Origin: Acidobacteriota bacterium
GTDB lineage: Bacteria; Acidobacteriota; Terriglobia; Terriglobales; Acidobacteriaceae
DNA: 13,763 nucleotides
Direction: 5' to 3'
Assembly: GCA_003224995.1 (NCBI GenBank)
Contig: QIAI01000170.1
Location: forward strand, 1-13,763
Position numbers and translations under genes: made by a program. The notes under the pieces were generated by a model. It saw only the letters and a list, made by a program, of their open reading frames with translations. It made no database searches and was not told the DNA's origin. Positions 5,844 through 12,560 of this stretch are shown here, one piece after another. Positions within the stretch are counted from its first letter, which is position 1. Each line of letters opens with the position of its first letter.

Positions 5844-6326
5844 ATGGATTACTTGTGGACCCCTTGGCGTTACAAGTATGTTACCGGTGCCGAAAAGACT
5901 CCAGGCTGCATCTTCTGCGATGTTCTGAAGGCCGGCGACGATGAGAAGGTTCGCATTACCTACCGCGGCGAGCACTGCTTTGTGATCCTCAACACCTTTC
6001 CCTATACGCCGGGCCACGTGATGATTGTTCCGTATGACCATCTGGACGAATTGCGCAAGCTGCCCAGTGCGGCCGCACAGGAAATGATGGCCCTTTCGCA
6101 GAGAATGGAGGGTGTTTTGCGGGATCTTTACCACCCGGATGGAGTGAATCTCGGCATGAACATCGGCAAAGCGGCTGGCGCCGGGGTGGCCGGGCACATC
6201 CACATGCACGCTCTGCCTCGGTGGATCGCCGATGCGAATTTCGTCAGTGTAATTGGGGAAACCCGGGTGCTGCCGGAGACGCTGGACGTGACCTGGAAAA
6301 AGATCAAAGAAGCGCTGGGCTCTTAG
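5844..6326 (+). CDS. HIT-family nucleotide hydrolase/transferase (Ap4A phosphorylase-like)
   Basis: This 160-residue protein begins MDYLWTPWRYKYV and carries a zinc-type CIFC pair (C22, C25), the substrate strand TFPYTPGHVMIVPYDH, and the histidine triad H118-I-H120-M-H122 followed by ALPRW. H120 is the expected nucleophile that forms the nucleotidyl intermediate. The WTPWR start plus CxxC places it with the Rv2613c-type Ap4A phosphorylase/hydrolase branch, which acts on diadenosine polyphosphates. The length fits that branch exactly. ATG 5844 is chosen because family homology starts there; the frame extends upstream to 5601 without family-like sequence. No Shine-Dalgarno site is visible, and TACTCT at 5830-5835 lies 8 nt before the ATG, so a leaderless transcript is possible. 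It is convergent with ligA. Substrate specificity is inferred. Confidence 0.9.
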   Translation: MDYLWTPWRYKYVTGAEKTPGCIFCDVLKAGDDEKVRITYRGEHCFVILNTFPYTPGHVMIVPYDHLDELRKLPSAAAQEMMALSQRMEGVLRDLYHPDGVNLGMNIGKAAGAGVAGHIHMHALPRWIADANFVSVIGETRVLPETLDVTWKKIKEALGS

Positions 6327-6352
6327 CGAAGGGCATCGTTGTCCCGAGGCCC

Positions 6353-6415
6353 AGACCCGAGACCTGAGACCTGAGACCTGAGACCTGAGACCTGAGACCT
6401 GAGACCTGAGACCTG
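6353..6415. repeat. Heptanucleotide tandem repeat (AGACCTG)n
   Basis: Eight perfect copies of AGACCTG occupy 6360-6415, preceded by one variant copy AGACCCG at 6353-6359. The array lies in the 97-bp gap between the convergent HIT and ligA stop codons, 8 bp from the ligA stop. It is a simple-sequence repeat and could vary in copy number by slippage. With a 7-bp period it cannot keep frame, which fits a non-coding location. Confidence 0.95.
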
Positions 6416-6423
6416 AATAATGC

Positions 6424-7080
6424 TTACCCCACCAACTTCTCCATCTCATCTTCTTCAATGACGGCGACGCCCAATTCTTTGGCTTTGTCGAGTTTGGATC
6501 CAGCGTCGTTGCCGGCGACCACGTAATCCGTCTTCTTGCTGACCGATCCTGAAACCCGGCCGCCGGCGTCTTCAATCATTTTTTTGGCTTCATCGCGCGT
6601 GTGCCTGGCCAGGGTGCCGGTCAGGACGAAGGTTTTGCCTGCCAGCTTGGTACCACGCTCGCGTTTTTTCCCGGCAAATGTCAGTCCGGCATCGCGTAGA
6701 CGCTTCACCAGTTCGCGGTTGCGGGGCTCATCGAAGAATTCCCGGATGCTGACCGCGATTCTCGGTCCGACCTCGTTTACTTCCTCAAGTTCTTCCTGGC
6801 TCGCGTTCACGAGGGCCTCCATGGAGCCAAAGTGCTCGGCCAGGAACTGGGCAGTGCGTTCGCCTACAAAGCGGATCCCCAGGCCGAAGATCACGCGCTC
6901 CAGCGGCAGCTTCTTGGAAGCATTGATTTCCTCAAGCACATTTTGCGCTGATTTTTCGCCCATGCGCTCCAGCCTCAGCAGGTCCGGCTTCGTGCGCTGA
7001 TAAATGTCTGTGACATTCCGCACGAGCCCGCGGTCGGCGAGTTGCGTCACTAACCCGTCGCCCATGCCTTCGATGTTCAT
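6424..7080 (-). CDS. ligA: NAD-dependent DNA ligase, C-terminal fragment (HhH and BRCT domains)
   Basis: These 218 residues start at MNIEGMGDGLVTQLADRGLV and contain the helix-hairpin-helix region (GMGEKSAQNVLEEI, GLGIRFVGERTAQFLAEHFG, NEVGPRIAVSIREFF). They end in a BRCT domain (about residues 145-218: LAGKTFVLTGTLARHTRDEA, GGRVSGSVSKKTDYVVAG). This half binds DNA in intact LigA. Homology continues upstream of this ATG (ESILHFASRHV, to nt 7113), so the true break is at about 7111-7118. Its ATG overlaps the TGA of the N-terminal frame (ATGA), which would allow coupled translation of a split ligase. The methionine is native to the family, so that overlap may be fortuitous. It has no adenylation centre and cannot ligate alone. 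Confidence 0.9.
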   Translation of the reverse strand: MNIEGMGDGLVTQLADRGLVRNVTDIYQRTKPDLLRLERMGEKSAQNVLEEINASKKLPLERVIFGLGIRFVGERTAQFLAEHFGSMEALVNASQEELEEVNEVGPRIAVSIREFFDEPRNRELVKRLRDAGLTFAGKKRERGTKLAGKTFVLTGTLARHTRDEAKKMIEDAGGRVSGSVSKKTDYVVAGNDAGSKLDKAKELGVAVIEEDEMEKLVG

Positions 7081-8390
7081 AACGTGGCGGGAGGCAAAAT
7101 GCAGGATCGATTCGTCTTTACAATCTTCGTTTCACAAATGGGGCACGTCTCAGGCATGTGGAAGATTTTCGTGCCGCGCGGGTGAGCCTGGTCTTCGATC
7201 ACCTTGGCGACCTTGGGAATGACATCGCCGCCACGCTCGACCTGAACCCAGTCGCCGATCTTCACGCCCAGGCGCTCAATCTCATCCATATTGTGCAGAG
7301 TGGCATTTCTGACGGTGGTGCCCCCAATGGCCACCGGTGCGAGTTCGGCCACGGGCGTAAGTTTTCCGGTCCGGCCCACCTGCACGCGGATGCCTTCAAT
7401 CTGCGTCACCCCGGCGCGCGCCGCATATTTGTAGGCAATCGCCCAACGGGGCGCTTTGCCCGTAAACCCGAGTTCGTTCTGCAAGCTGGTGCGATCGACT
7501 TTGACCACAATACCGTCGATTTCGTAAGGCAGAGACTCTCGTTTCCCCTCCCATTGCTGGATGAATACCCACACCTCCTCCATGTTCTTGGCGAGCTTGC
7601 GGCTCTGATTCACTTTGAAGCCGGCGTCGGAGAGCGCGTCCAGGGTTCGCGAGTGGCGATCGAAGTACGTTCGCCCGTTACGCAGCATCATGTAGGGAAA
7701 AAAATCGAGCCGCCGGCGCGCCGTGATGCTAGCGTCGAGTTGGCGGACCGTACCGGCTGTGGCATTCCGAGGATTGGCAAAGAGCGACAGGCCCTTGGCT
7801 TCTCGTTCTTCATTCATCTTCTTGAAGGCGGCGAGTGGCATCAGGAGCTCACCGCGAACTTCAAAATCCGCAGGAATACCGGCCTTCTTTAATTTCTCTT
7901 TAGGAATGGAAAGCGGGATGGTCCGCACGGTGCGAATATTTAATGTGACATCTTCTCCGATGGTGCCGTCACCGCGGGTTAGGCCGCGCACCAGCCGGCC
8001 GTCTTCATAAATCAGCGCCAGCGACATGCCATCGAGCTTCAGTTCGCAAACGTAGTCGACTTCTTTACGCCCGCTGAGTTCGTGAACACGCCGCTCCCAG
8101 CCGCGCAATTCTTCTTCGTTATAGGTATTGTCCAGCGAGAGCATGGGCGAGGAGTGTGCCGTCTTGACCACTCCTTCCCGAGGCTTGCCGCCTACGCGTT
8201 GCGTGGGCGAGTCGGGGGTGATGAACTCGGGATGCTCGGTCTCGAGCTTTTTTAACTGCTCGACCAGTTTGTCGAAATCGAAATCGCTGATTTCGGGGCT
8301 GTCGAGCACAAAATAGCGGTATTCGTGATGGCGAATCTGTTCGCGCAGCGCCTCAAGCTTGCTCGGGATATCCTTCGTCGTGCCGGGCAT
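7077..8390 (-). CDS. ligA: NAD-dependent DNA ligase, N-terminal fragment (adenylation and OB domains)
   Basis: This 437-residue fragment holds the NAD-binding Ia region (HHEYRYFVLDSPEISDFDFD), the adenylation domain with the lysine nucleophile K118 in ELKLDG, RGDGTIGEDVT, the FANPRNATAGTVRQLD stretch, IDGIVVKVD, WAIAYKYAA, and the OB fold (VQVGRTGKLTPVAELAPVAI, ERGGDVIPKV). It then enters the zinc finger, where C416 and C419 (CPIC) are present. Shortly after K425 the frame departs from the family and stops. About 55 nt that should encode the second cysteine pair are missing, and the rest follows in another frame. LigA seals nicks in replication and repair and is normally essential. ATG 8390 has no Shine-Dalgarno site; TATAAT lies 10 nt upstream on the same strand. 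It diverges from the GNAT gene. Confidence 0.93.
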   Translation of the reverse strand: MPGTTKDIPSKLEALREQIRHHEYRYFVLDSPEISDFDFDKLVEQLKKLETEHPEFITPDSPTQRVGGKPREGVVKTAHSSPMLSLDNTYNEEELRGWERRVHELSGRKEVDYVCELKLDGMSLALIYEDGRLVRGLTRGDGTIGEDVTLNIRTVRTIPLSIPKEKLKKAGIPADFEVRGELLMPLAAFKKMNEEREAKGLSLFANPRNATAGTVRQLDASITARRRLDFFPYMMLRNGRTYFDRHSRTLDALSDAGFKVNQSRKLAKNMEEVWVFIQQWEGKRESLPYEIDGIVVKVDRTSLQNELGFTGKAPRWAIAYKYAARAGVTQIEGIRVQVGRTGKLTPVAELAPVAIGGTTVRNATLHNMDEIERLGVKIGDWVQVERGGDVIPKVAKVIEDQAHPRGTKIFHMPETCPICETKIVKTNRSCILPPATL

Positions 8391-8400
8391 GGCAAGTGGA

Positions 8401-8406
8401 ATTATA
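8401..8406 (-). promoter_or_regulatory. Perfect -10 box TATAAT just upstream of ligA
   Basis: TATAAT lies 10 nt before the ligA ATG with no recognisable -35 at the usual distance. Transcription would start within a few bases of the ATG, implying a leaderless or nearly leaderless mRNA. This fits the lack of a ribosome-binding site. Confidence 0.45.
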
Positions 8407-8478
8407 TTCGTCGGATGCTGGCCCTTTCCTCAGGGATTAGGGTTCCAGACTCCTTCTTAGAATAAGTTGAGCCGGGGA

Positions 8479-9027
8479 ATGAACATTGTCATAGAGACTC
8501 CGAGACTGATCCTGCGCGAGTTCGTAACCAAAGATGCGGGCGCGTTAGCCCAGGTCATCTCCGATGCTGAAACCATGCGGTTCTATCCGGCGCCATTCGA
8601 TCAAGCGGGGGTCGAAGGCTGGATCGCGCGCAATATTCGTCGCTATGAAAAAGATGGACATGGCCTATGGACGATGGATTTGCGATCCAGCGGCGAGATG
8701 ATCGGCGATTGCGGCGTCATCTTGCAGGATGTGGACGGAGATCATCTCCCTGAGATTGGCTATCACTTGCGTCGCGATATGTGGGGAAACGGGTTTGCCA
8801 CGGAGGCAGCTCGCGCTTGTCGCGATTACGCCTTCACTCGCCTGCAAAAGCAATTTCTGATTTCACTGATTCGCCCCGAAAACCTGGCCTCTCGGAAAGT
8901 CGCCGAGAGGAACGGAATGAAATTCTGGGAGCAAACGACGCGAGCCGGCCTGGTACACGATATCTATCGCATCACTCGTGAAGATTGGGAAATTCTGACA
9001 CTCCATGGTCACTCGCAAAGCCTGTAA
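8479..9027 (+). CDS. GNAT-family N-acetyltransferase (RimJ/RimL type)
   Basis: This 182-residue protein starts with the hallmark IETPRLILREFVTKDAGAL of RimJ/RimL-type acetyltransferases. It has WTMDLRSSGEMIGDCGV (strands 2-4), the acetyl-CoA pyrophosphate-binding motif at about residues 98-108 (RRDMWGNGFATEA), and the C-terminal IRPENLASRKVAERNGM. It transfers acetyl from acetyl-CoA to an amine, such as a protein N-terminus or small molecule; the substrate cannot be told. ATG 8479 is preferred over TTG 8467 because the family starts there. TAGAAT at 8458-8463 is a possible -10 box. The gene diverges from ligA across 88 bp and seems intact. Confidence 0.88.
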   Translation: MNIVIETPRLILREFVTKDAGALAQVISDAETMRFYPAPFDQAGVEGWIARNIRRYEKDGHGLWTMDLRSSGEMIGDCGVILQDVDGDHLPEIGYHLRRDMWGNGFATEAARACRDYAFTRLQKQFLISLIRPENLASRKVAERNGMKFWEQTTRAGLVHDIYRITREDWEILTLHGHSQSL

Positions 9028-9044
9028 AGCCACAAGACTGGCTT
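9027..9044 (+). other. Hairpin overlapping the GNAT stop codon (AAGCCA/TGGCTT)
   Basis: A perfect 6-bp stem with a 6-nt loop begins at the last base of the TAA. No T-run follows. It resembles the hairpins at 1416 and 13318 in lying right at a stop codon. Confidence 0.4.
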
Positions 9045-9097
9045 GCGCCCAAGATCCGCCGTTTCCATGAGCAAAGCCTTCACGGAAGGTTCAATCG

Positions 9098-9131
9098 CTG
9101 CCTTCTTTGCGAACCTGCCTTCTTTGCGAAC
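9098..9131. repeat. 17-bp perfect tandem repeat, two copies
   Basis: CTGCCTTCTTTGCGAAC occurs head to tail at 9098-9114 and 9115-9131, in the gap between the convergent GNAT and TPR genes. Confidence 0.85.
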
Positions 9132-9140
9132 CCCGGTTCG

Positions 9141-9200
9141 ACCTCGCGAACCTCGGGTTGACTTCGCGTCCTTCGTGTTAACTTCGCGTCCTTCGCGGTT
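9141..9200. repeat. 20-bp degenerate tandem repeat, three copies
   Basis: Units at 9141-9160, 9161-9180 and 9181-9200 follow the pattern ACTTCGCGTCCTTCGYGKTT. The last two are most alike and the first is diverged. They belong to the 'CTTCGCGTCCTTCGCGGTTA' type of intergenic repeat. With the 17-bp repeat they fill most of the 190-bp intergenic region. Confidence 0.75.
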
Positions 9201-9217
9201 AAAAGCTTTTCCTACAT

Positions 9218-10870
9218 TTAAACCAGATCCTCAAGCTTCAACGTCTTCGCCGGACCTTTCCATGAAGTATTGAATTGCTTCTCCACAAATCCGGCGTCGT
9301 AGTCACGGCCCTGCTTCTTCAAGGCCTGTTGCAGTCCATAGAGCGAGCGCGGATTGCGCGGGTTGCGATCGAGATCCTCGCGAAAGATTTTTTCAGCGCC
9401 CGGCGCATCGCCTTTCAGGAGCAAGGCGGCTCCGAGCGATTCGCGTACCGGGAAAAACCAATCGGAGGGCTCGTCGTACTTGAGCGTGTCCTGAATCGCC
9501 ACGGCCTCCTGCAGACTGGCAATGCCGCCGTCGCTATCGTGCTTCGCCATGGCGATTTTCGCGGCCAGCACGTTCTCGGCAATCTTCATCACGTCTTTTG
9601 CCTTGTTGTTGACTGGCATCGCGAAAGGTACGTCCTCGGGAGTGGCCTTTTCCGCCTCGGAAAGAACCTTGTATTCGGCCTCGGCTTCACTGGTCTTGCC
9701 ACCGCCGGCCAAGGCCATCCCGCGGGAGAAATGCCAGAAAACCGTCGTGATCTGCATCGAAGGATCGGGCTGCTTCATGGCGAGAATCGTGTCCCACTTG
9801 TGAAAACGCACATCCACCGCCATGGGAATCGTCATGAAGCCCTCGAGCGGGGGCATCATCTTTACGCCCGGCGCCACGTGGGCCGCAAGCATTTCGGCAT
9901 TTTTCTTGGCCTCGGGATAGTTGCCATTCATGGCGGCGCACATAGCGATGAAGTGCAGGTTGTGGCTGTAGTACATCATGGGATAGATGCCCTGCACGCC
10001 ACTGGCTTTGATGTAGGCGCGATCGGCAGCCGCCGCCATTTGGTTGGTCTTCACCGCGCCCTCATAGTCTCCGGTGCGAATGTAGACGTGGGCGGGCATA
10101 TGCACCAGATGTCCCGCAGCGGGCGCCATCGTGGGAAGCTTGTTGGCGGCAGCCAGGGCACGCTGAGGACTGCGCGAGGCCTCCACCGCGTGAATGTAAT
10201 AGTGGACCGCGCCCATGTGTTCAGGATCACGCTTAATGACCGATTCCAGCGTGGCCACCACCTCTTCCGTTCCTTCTTCCGGGGAGCCATCCACATGCCA
10301 CAAGCCCCAGGGATGCAGATTCATGCCCGACTCGGCGAAAAGGGTGGCGGCATCAAGATCGTCGGGAAAGTTCTTGACCACATCGCGCATGGCGTCGCGG
10401 TAGTCCTCGGCAGCCTTGCGGCGATCAGCCTTTGGATCGCCGGGAAAGCGCTTGGCCATTGCCTGGATATAGGCTTGCTCGTTGGGCGGCGCGTTGGTGG
10501 AAAGATCTACAGCCTTCTGAATGGCGTCATGCGCAGCCTGGAAACGCTCGTCGCTGGCCGGATCGTTGTAATTGGGGCCGACCGCTTCCGCGACGCCCCA
10601 ATATGCCATGGCGAGCTTCGGATCCAGATCAGCCGCGCGCTGAAAGGAACGGCCGGCTTCGTCATGGTTAAAGGCGTAAATCAGGCGAAGTCCCTGATCA
10701 AAGAATTGCTGGGCCTGAGCATTTTTGGTGGAGACGGGATGGTGAAGAGTGCCAAAGCCGGTCATCAGGGTTGCAGGCTTGGCAGCAGGGGCCGAGTGAG
10801 CCGCATGCTGTTGCGCGCAGGTGAATGCGCTACAAAAGATCACGAGCAGGACAGGACGCATCTTCCTCAT
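9218..10870 (-). CDS. Exported tetratricopeptide-repeat protein
   Basis: This 550-residue protein has an N-terminal signal peptide (MRKMRPVLLVIFCSAFTCA, then QQH). A first TPR-like pair follows (FFDQGLRLIYAFNHDEAGRS, FQRAADLDPKLAMAYWGVAE). A middle region contains HMGAVHYYIHAVEAS, HLVHMPAHVYIRTGDYEGAV and YSHNLHFIAMCAAMNGNYPE, and C-terminal TPRs include ESLGAALLLKGDAPGAEKIF and NPRNPRSLYGLQQALKKQGR. The histidine-rich middle (H-x3-H-type spacing) is a known feature of this uncharacterised exported TPR family, common in Acidobacteria and Bacteroidetes; its role is unknown. TPRs usually mediate protein contacts. ATG 10870 is chosen because GGAGG lies 9 nt upstream; TTG 10876 and ATG 10861 are alternatives. 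It is divergent from the lipid-kinase gene and seems complete. The long open frame on the opposite strand is a codon-bias shadow. Confidence 0.87.
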   Translation of the reverse strand: MRKMRPVLLVIFCSAFTCAQQHAAHSAPAAKPATLMTGFGTLHHPVSTKNAQAQQFFDQGLRLIYAFNHDEAGRSFQRAADLDPKLAMAYWGVAEAVGPNYNDPASDERFQAAHDAIQKAVDLSTNAPPNEQAYIQAMAKRFPGDPKADRRKAAEDYRDAMRDVVKNFPDDLDAATLFAESGMNLHPWGLWHVDGSPEEGTEEVVATLESVIKRDPEHMGAVHYYIHAVEASRSPQRALAAANKLPTMAPAAGHLVHMPAHVYIRTGDYEGAVKTNQMAAAADRAYIKASGVQGIYPMMYYSHNLHFIAMCAAMNGNYPEAKKNAEMLAAHVAPGVKMMPPLEGFMTIPMAVDVRFHKWDTILAMKQPDPSMQITTVFWHFSRGMALAGGGKTSEAEAEYKVLSEAEKATPEDVPFAMPVNNKAKDVMKIAENVLAAKIAMAKHDSDGGIASLQEAVAIQDTLKYDEPSDWFFPVRESLGAALLLKGDAPGAEKIFREDLDRNPRNPRSLYGLQQALKKQGRDYDAGFVEKQFNTSWKGPAKTLKLEDLV

Positions 10871-11103
10871 TGGCAAGATCCTCCGCTAAGATTTTATTGA
10901 ATGGCAGTGCTTGGCCCCGGATGGACGCCGAGACCGTTAAAACAAAACACACCCCGAAAGTTGCAAACAGCTTAGTGCAATGGGAGGGCTTGCGCAATAG
11001 TCGAACGGGGTCCTGTTAAGCTAAGGCCGTTGCGCCCACGGGAGCGAAAAGCTTGCAACTGGCTGGTTCCAGGTCGATCTCATCCGCAAAGGGTTCAATT
11101 CCC

Positions 11104-12000
11104 ATGCGTAAAGCGGCCGTCCTCTTCAATGCCCGGTCGGGCGGCCGGCGGAAACGGCGCGAGTCGGATTTGCGGGAAATCCTGAAGATTCTCAGCGAGG
11201 CTGGCGTTGAGGCCGAATTGGTGCGCACTCAATCGAGTGCCGATGCGGCCGAGCAGGCGCGCCAGGCGATTCGCAATGGATGCGACACCGTGTTGGCCTG
11301 TGGCGGAGACGGCACCATCCATGACGTCATCCAGGGCATCGCCGGCAGCCAGGCGGCTCTGGGCGTAATTCCGATGGGAACCGCCAACGCCTTGGCCCAC
11401 GATCTCGGGGTCCCACGCGAGCCGGCCCGCGCGGTCCAGGCGGCGCTCAAAGGCATACGGCGCCGCATCGCGCTCGGCCAAGTGACCGTAAATGGCCCCT
11501 TAGACACGCCTGTCACTCGCTATTTCACGGTTGCGGTCGGAATCGGTGTTGATGCTCATCTGTTCTACAAGCTTCATGCCGGCACAAAGCAGCGGCTGGG
11601 GATGGGCGCCTACTACGCGAAAGCCTGGCACCTGTGGTGCACGCACCGCATGGCGGGATTCCAGGTGCAATTGTCTCCGGGGACATCCGAAGAAGTCCTT
11701 CATCGAGGTATCACTGAGGTATTAGCTGTGCGCATCCGGAACTTCGGAGGGGTGCTGCAGGAACCCAGCCGCCTTGCCTATCTGATTTACGTGATTCGTG
11801 GAATGCTGCACGCACATTGGAGAGTGCAAGGCGTCGAATTGGGTTCCCGTAAGAGCCTTCACTGCAGCCCGTCGCCCATCGCCGGGAACGGCGGGAATTG
11901 CAAGGTTTATGTCGAAGCCGATGGCGAGCTCGTGGGAACGCTTCCCGCCGAAATCAAGATGGTTCCGGATGCATTGACAGTTCTTCTGCCTGGAAAATAA
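11104..12000 (+). CDS. Diacylglycerol/sphingosine kinase-family lipid kinase, apparently with an internal deletion
   Basis: This 298-residue protein has the lipid-kinase signature in order: FNARSG near the start, ACGGDGTIHDV (GGDGT at 67-71, nucleotide binding), IPMGTANALAHDLG (about 89-102), VAVGIGVDA (about 143-151), and a C-terminal VYVEADGELVGTLPAEI. The family (DgkB, YegS and LCB5-like) phosphorylates diacylglycerol or related lipids. After RIRNFGGVLQ (residue about 219) the sequence jumps to EPSRLAYLIYVIRG. The block normally there (roughly 'LAPGAxLxxxDLRLVLF') of about 20 residues is missing, but in frame. ATG 11104 is chosen because family homology starts with it; the frame extends to 11053 without support, and the ribosome-binding site is weak. 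The deletion hits the beta-sandwich half, so activity is doubtful. Confidence 0.88.
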   Translation: MRKAAVLFNARSGGRRKRRESDLREILKILSEAGVEAELVRTQSSADAAEQARQAIRNGCDTVLACGGDGTIHDVIQGIAGSQAALGVIPMGTANALAHDLGVPREPARAVQAALKGIRRRIALGQVTVNGPLDTPVTRYFTVAVGIGVDAHLFYKLHAGTKQRLGMGAYYAKAWHLWCTHRMAGFQVQLSPGTSEEVLHRGITEVLAVRIRNFGGVLQEPSRLAYLIYVIRGMLHAHWRVQGVELGSRKSLHCSPSPIAGNGGNCKVYVEADGELVGTLPAEIKMVPDALTVLLPGK

Positions 12001-12371
12001 AACACCTGAAGATTCACTGCTGACTCCACGTTTGCTTTGCTCTCGCTACTCCAGCAAAACAATGGAATGTTGCTCGACCTGACAAGAGCAGAGTACTTAC
12101 TAGCAATTTTACCCACTGGTCATTCAGCGACGCTGGTCAGCGCGGCGCTTTAGCGGCTCGCTTAGAGAGCTTTTCGCGATCTTGCCTATAGTTATTTGGC
12201 ATTATCAACATTTTCGATTCAGTCTACTTGCGGCGGGAATGCGGTCACTGAACACTCAAATCACACGCCAAGGCAAAATTTGCACGCTAACTGCCGTAAT
12301 ATAGACACGAAAGTTGTGGTTCCATTTATGGAAATCTTATTAGTCACTATCCATACTTGGTTTATACGTTC

Positions 12372-12400
12372 TTGACAGTCGATTGTACTTAGCCTAGGCT
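12372..12400 (+). promoter_or_regulatory. Candidate promoter of the response-regulator gene
   Basis: Perfect TTGACA at 12372-12377 is followed after 17 nt by TAGGCT at 12395-12400 (matches at T1, A2 and T6). Transcription would start near 12407, giving a leader of about 155 nt before ATG 12561. Confidence 0.5.
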
Positions 12401-12421
12401 TCATTGTTCGGAGCGTGCACG

Positions 12422-12458
12422 TTTGACCACCTCGCAAGTTGCCCCTGCGAGAGTCAAA
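12422..12458 (+). promoter_or_regulatory. Two-tier hairpin in the response-regulator leader
   Basis: TTTGAC (12422-12427) pairs with GTCAAA (12453-12458), and inside it CTCGCA (12431-12436) pairs with TGCGAG (12446-12451). An asymmetric CAC/A internal loop separates the two 6-bp helices, and a 9-nt loop (AGTTGCCCC) closes the top. It starts about 15 nt after the predicted start of transcription, so it could be a 5' stabiliser, a regulatory element, or a site read as DNA by a dimeric protein. Confidence 0.5.
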
Positions 12459-12560
12459 AGCCATTAAGCAATTGACTTCTGCAGAAAGAATCAAGTCCTG
12501 TTGTTTGATCCGCCTATTCCAGGGCTTTTGCCCGAGTTTAATTGACGAAAGCATTTACCT

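Larger units (their letters stand above)
12001..12560 (+). other. 560-bp non-coding region: promoter and structured leader of the response regulator
   Basis: No convincing gene is seen. This part is more AT-rich than its surroundings. It contains a promoter at 12372-12400 and a two-tier hairpin at 12422-12458. A 97-codon frame on the - strand (12261-12554) has no protein-like composition, and a 21-codon frame from ATG 12239 lacks support. The region could carry a small RNA or a control region for the response regulator. Confidence 0.5.

Noticed and set aside
6353..6415. CRISPR array
   Set aside because: The units are 7 bp with no spacers; it is a simple tandem repeat, and no cas gene is present.
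9098..9200. CRISPR-like repeats
   Set aside because: The units are directly adjacent without spacers and are only 17-20 bp long.
9275..10900. 541-codon open frame on the + strand
   Set aside because: It is the exact antisense of the TPR gene, made possible by GC-rich codon use. Its translation is rich in His, Arg and Gly without any domain pattern, whereas the - strand gives a signal peptide, TPRs and a good ribosome-binding site.
11030..11113. tRNA-like T-arm (GGGTTCAATTCCC) upstream of the lipid-kinase gene
   Set aside because: The T-loop resemblance is good, but no acceptor, D or anticodon stems can be formed around it.
12239..12304. 21-codon ORF from ATG 12239
   Set aside because: Only a weak GCGGG precedes it and there is nothing to support coding.
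12261..12554. 97-codon open frame on the - strand in the long intergenic region
   Set aside because: No ribosome-binding site, mixed composition, and it overlaps the promoter and leader hairpin of the response regulator.
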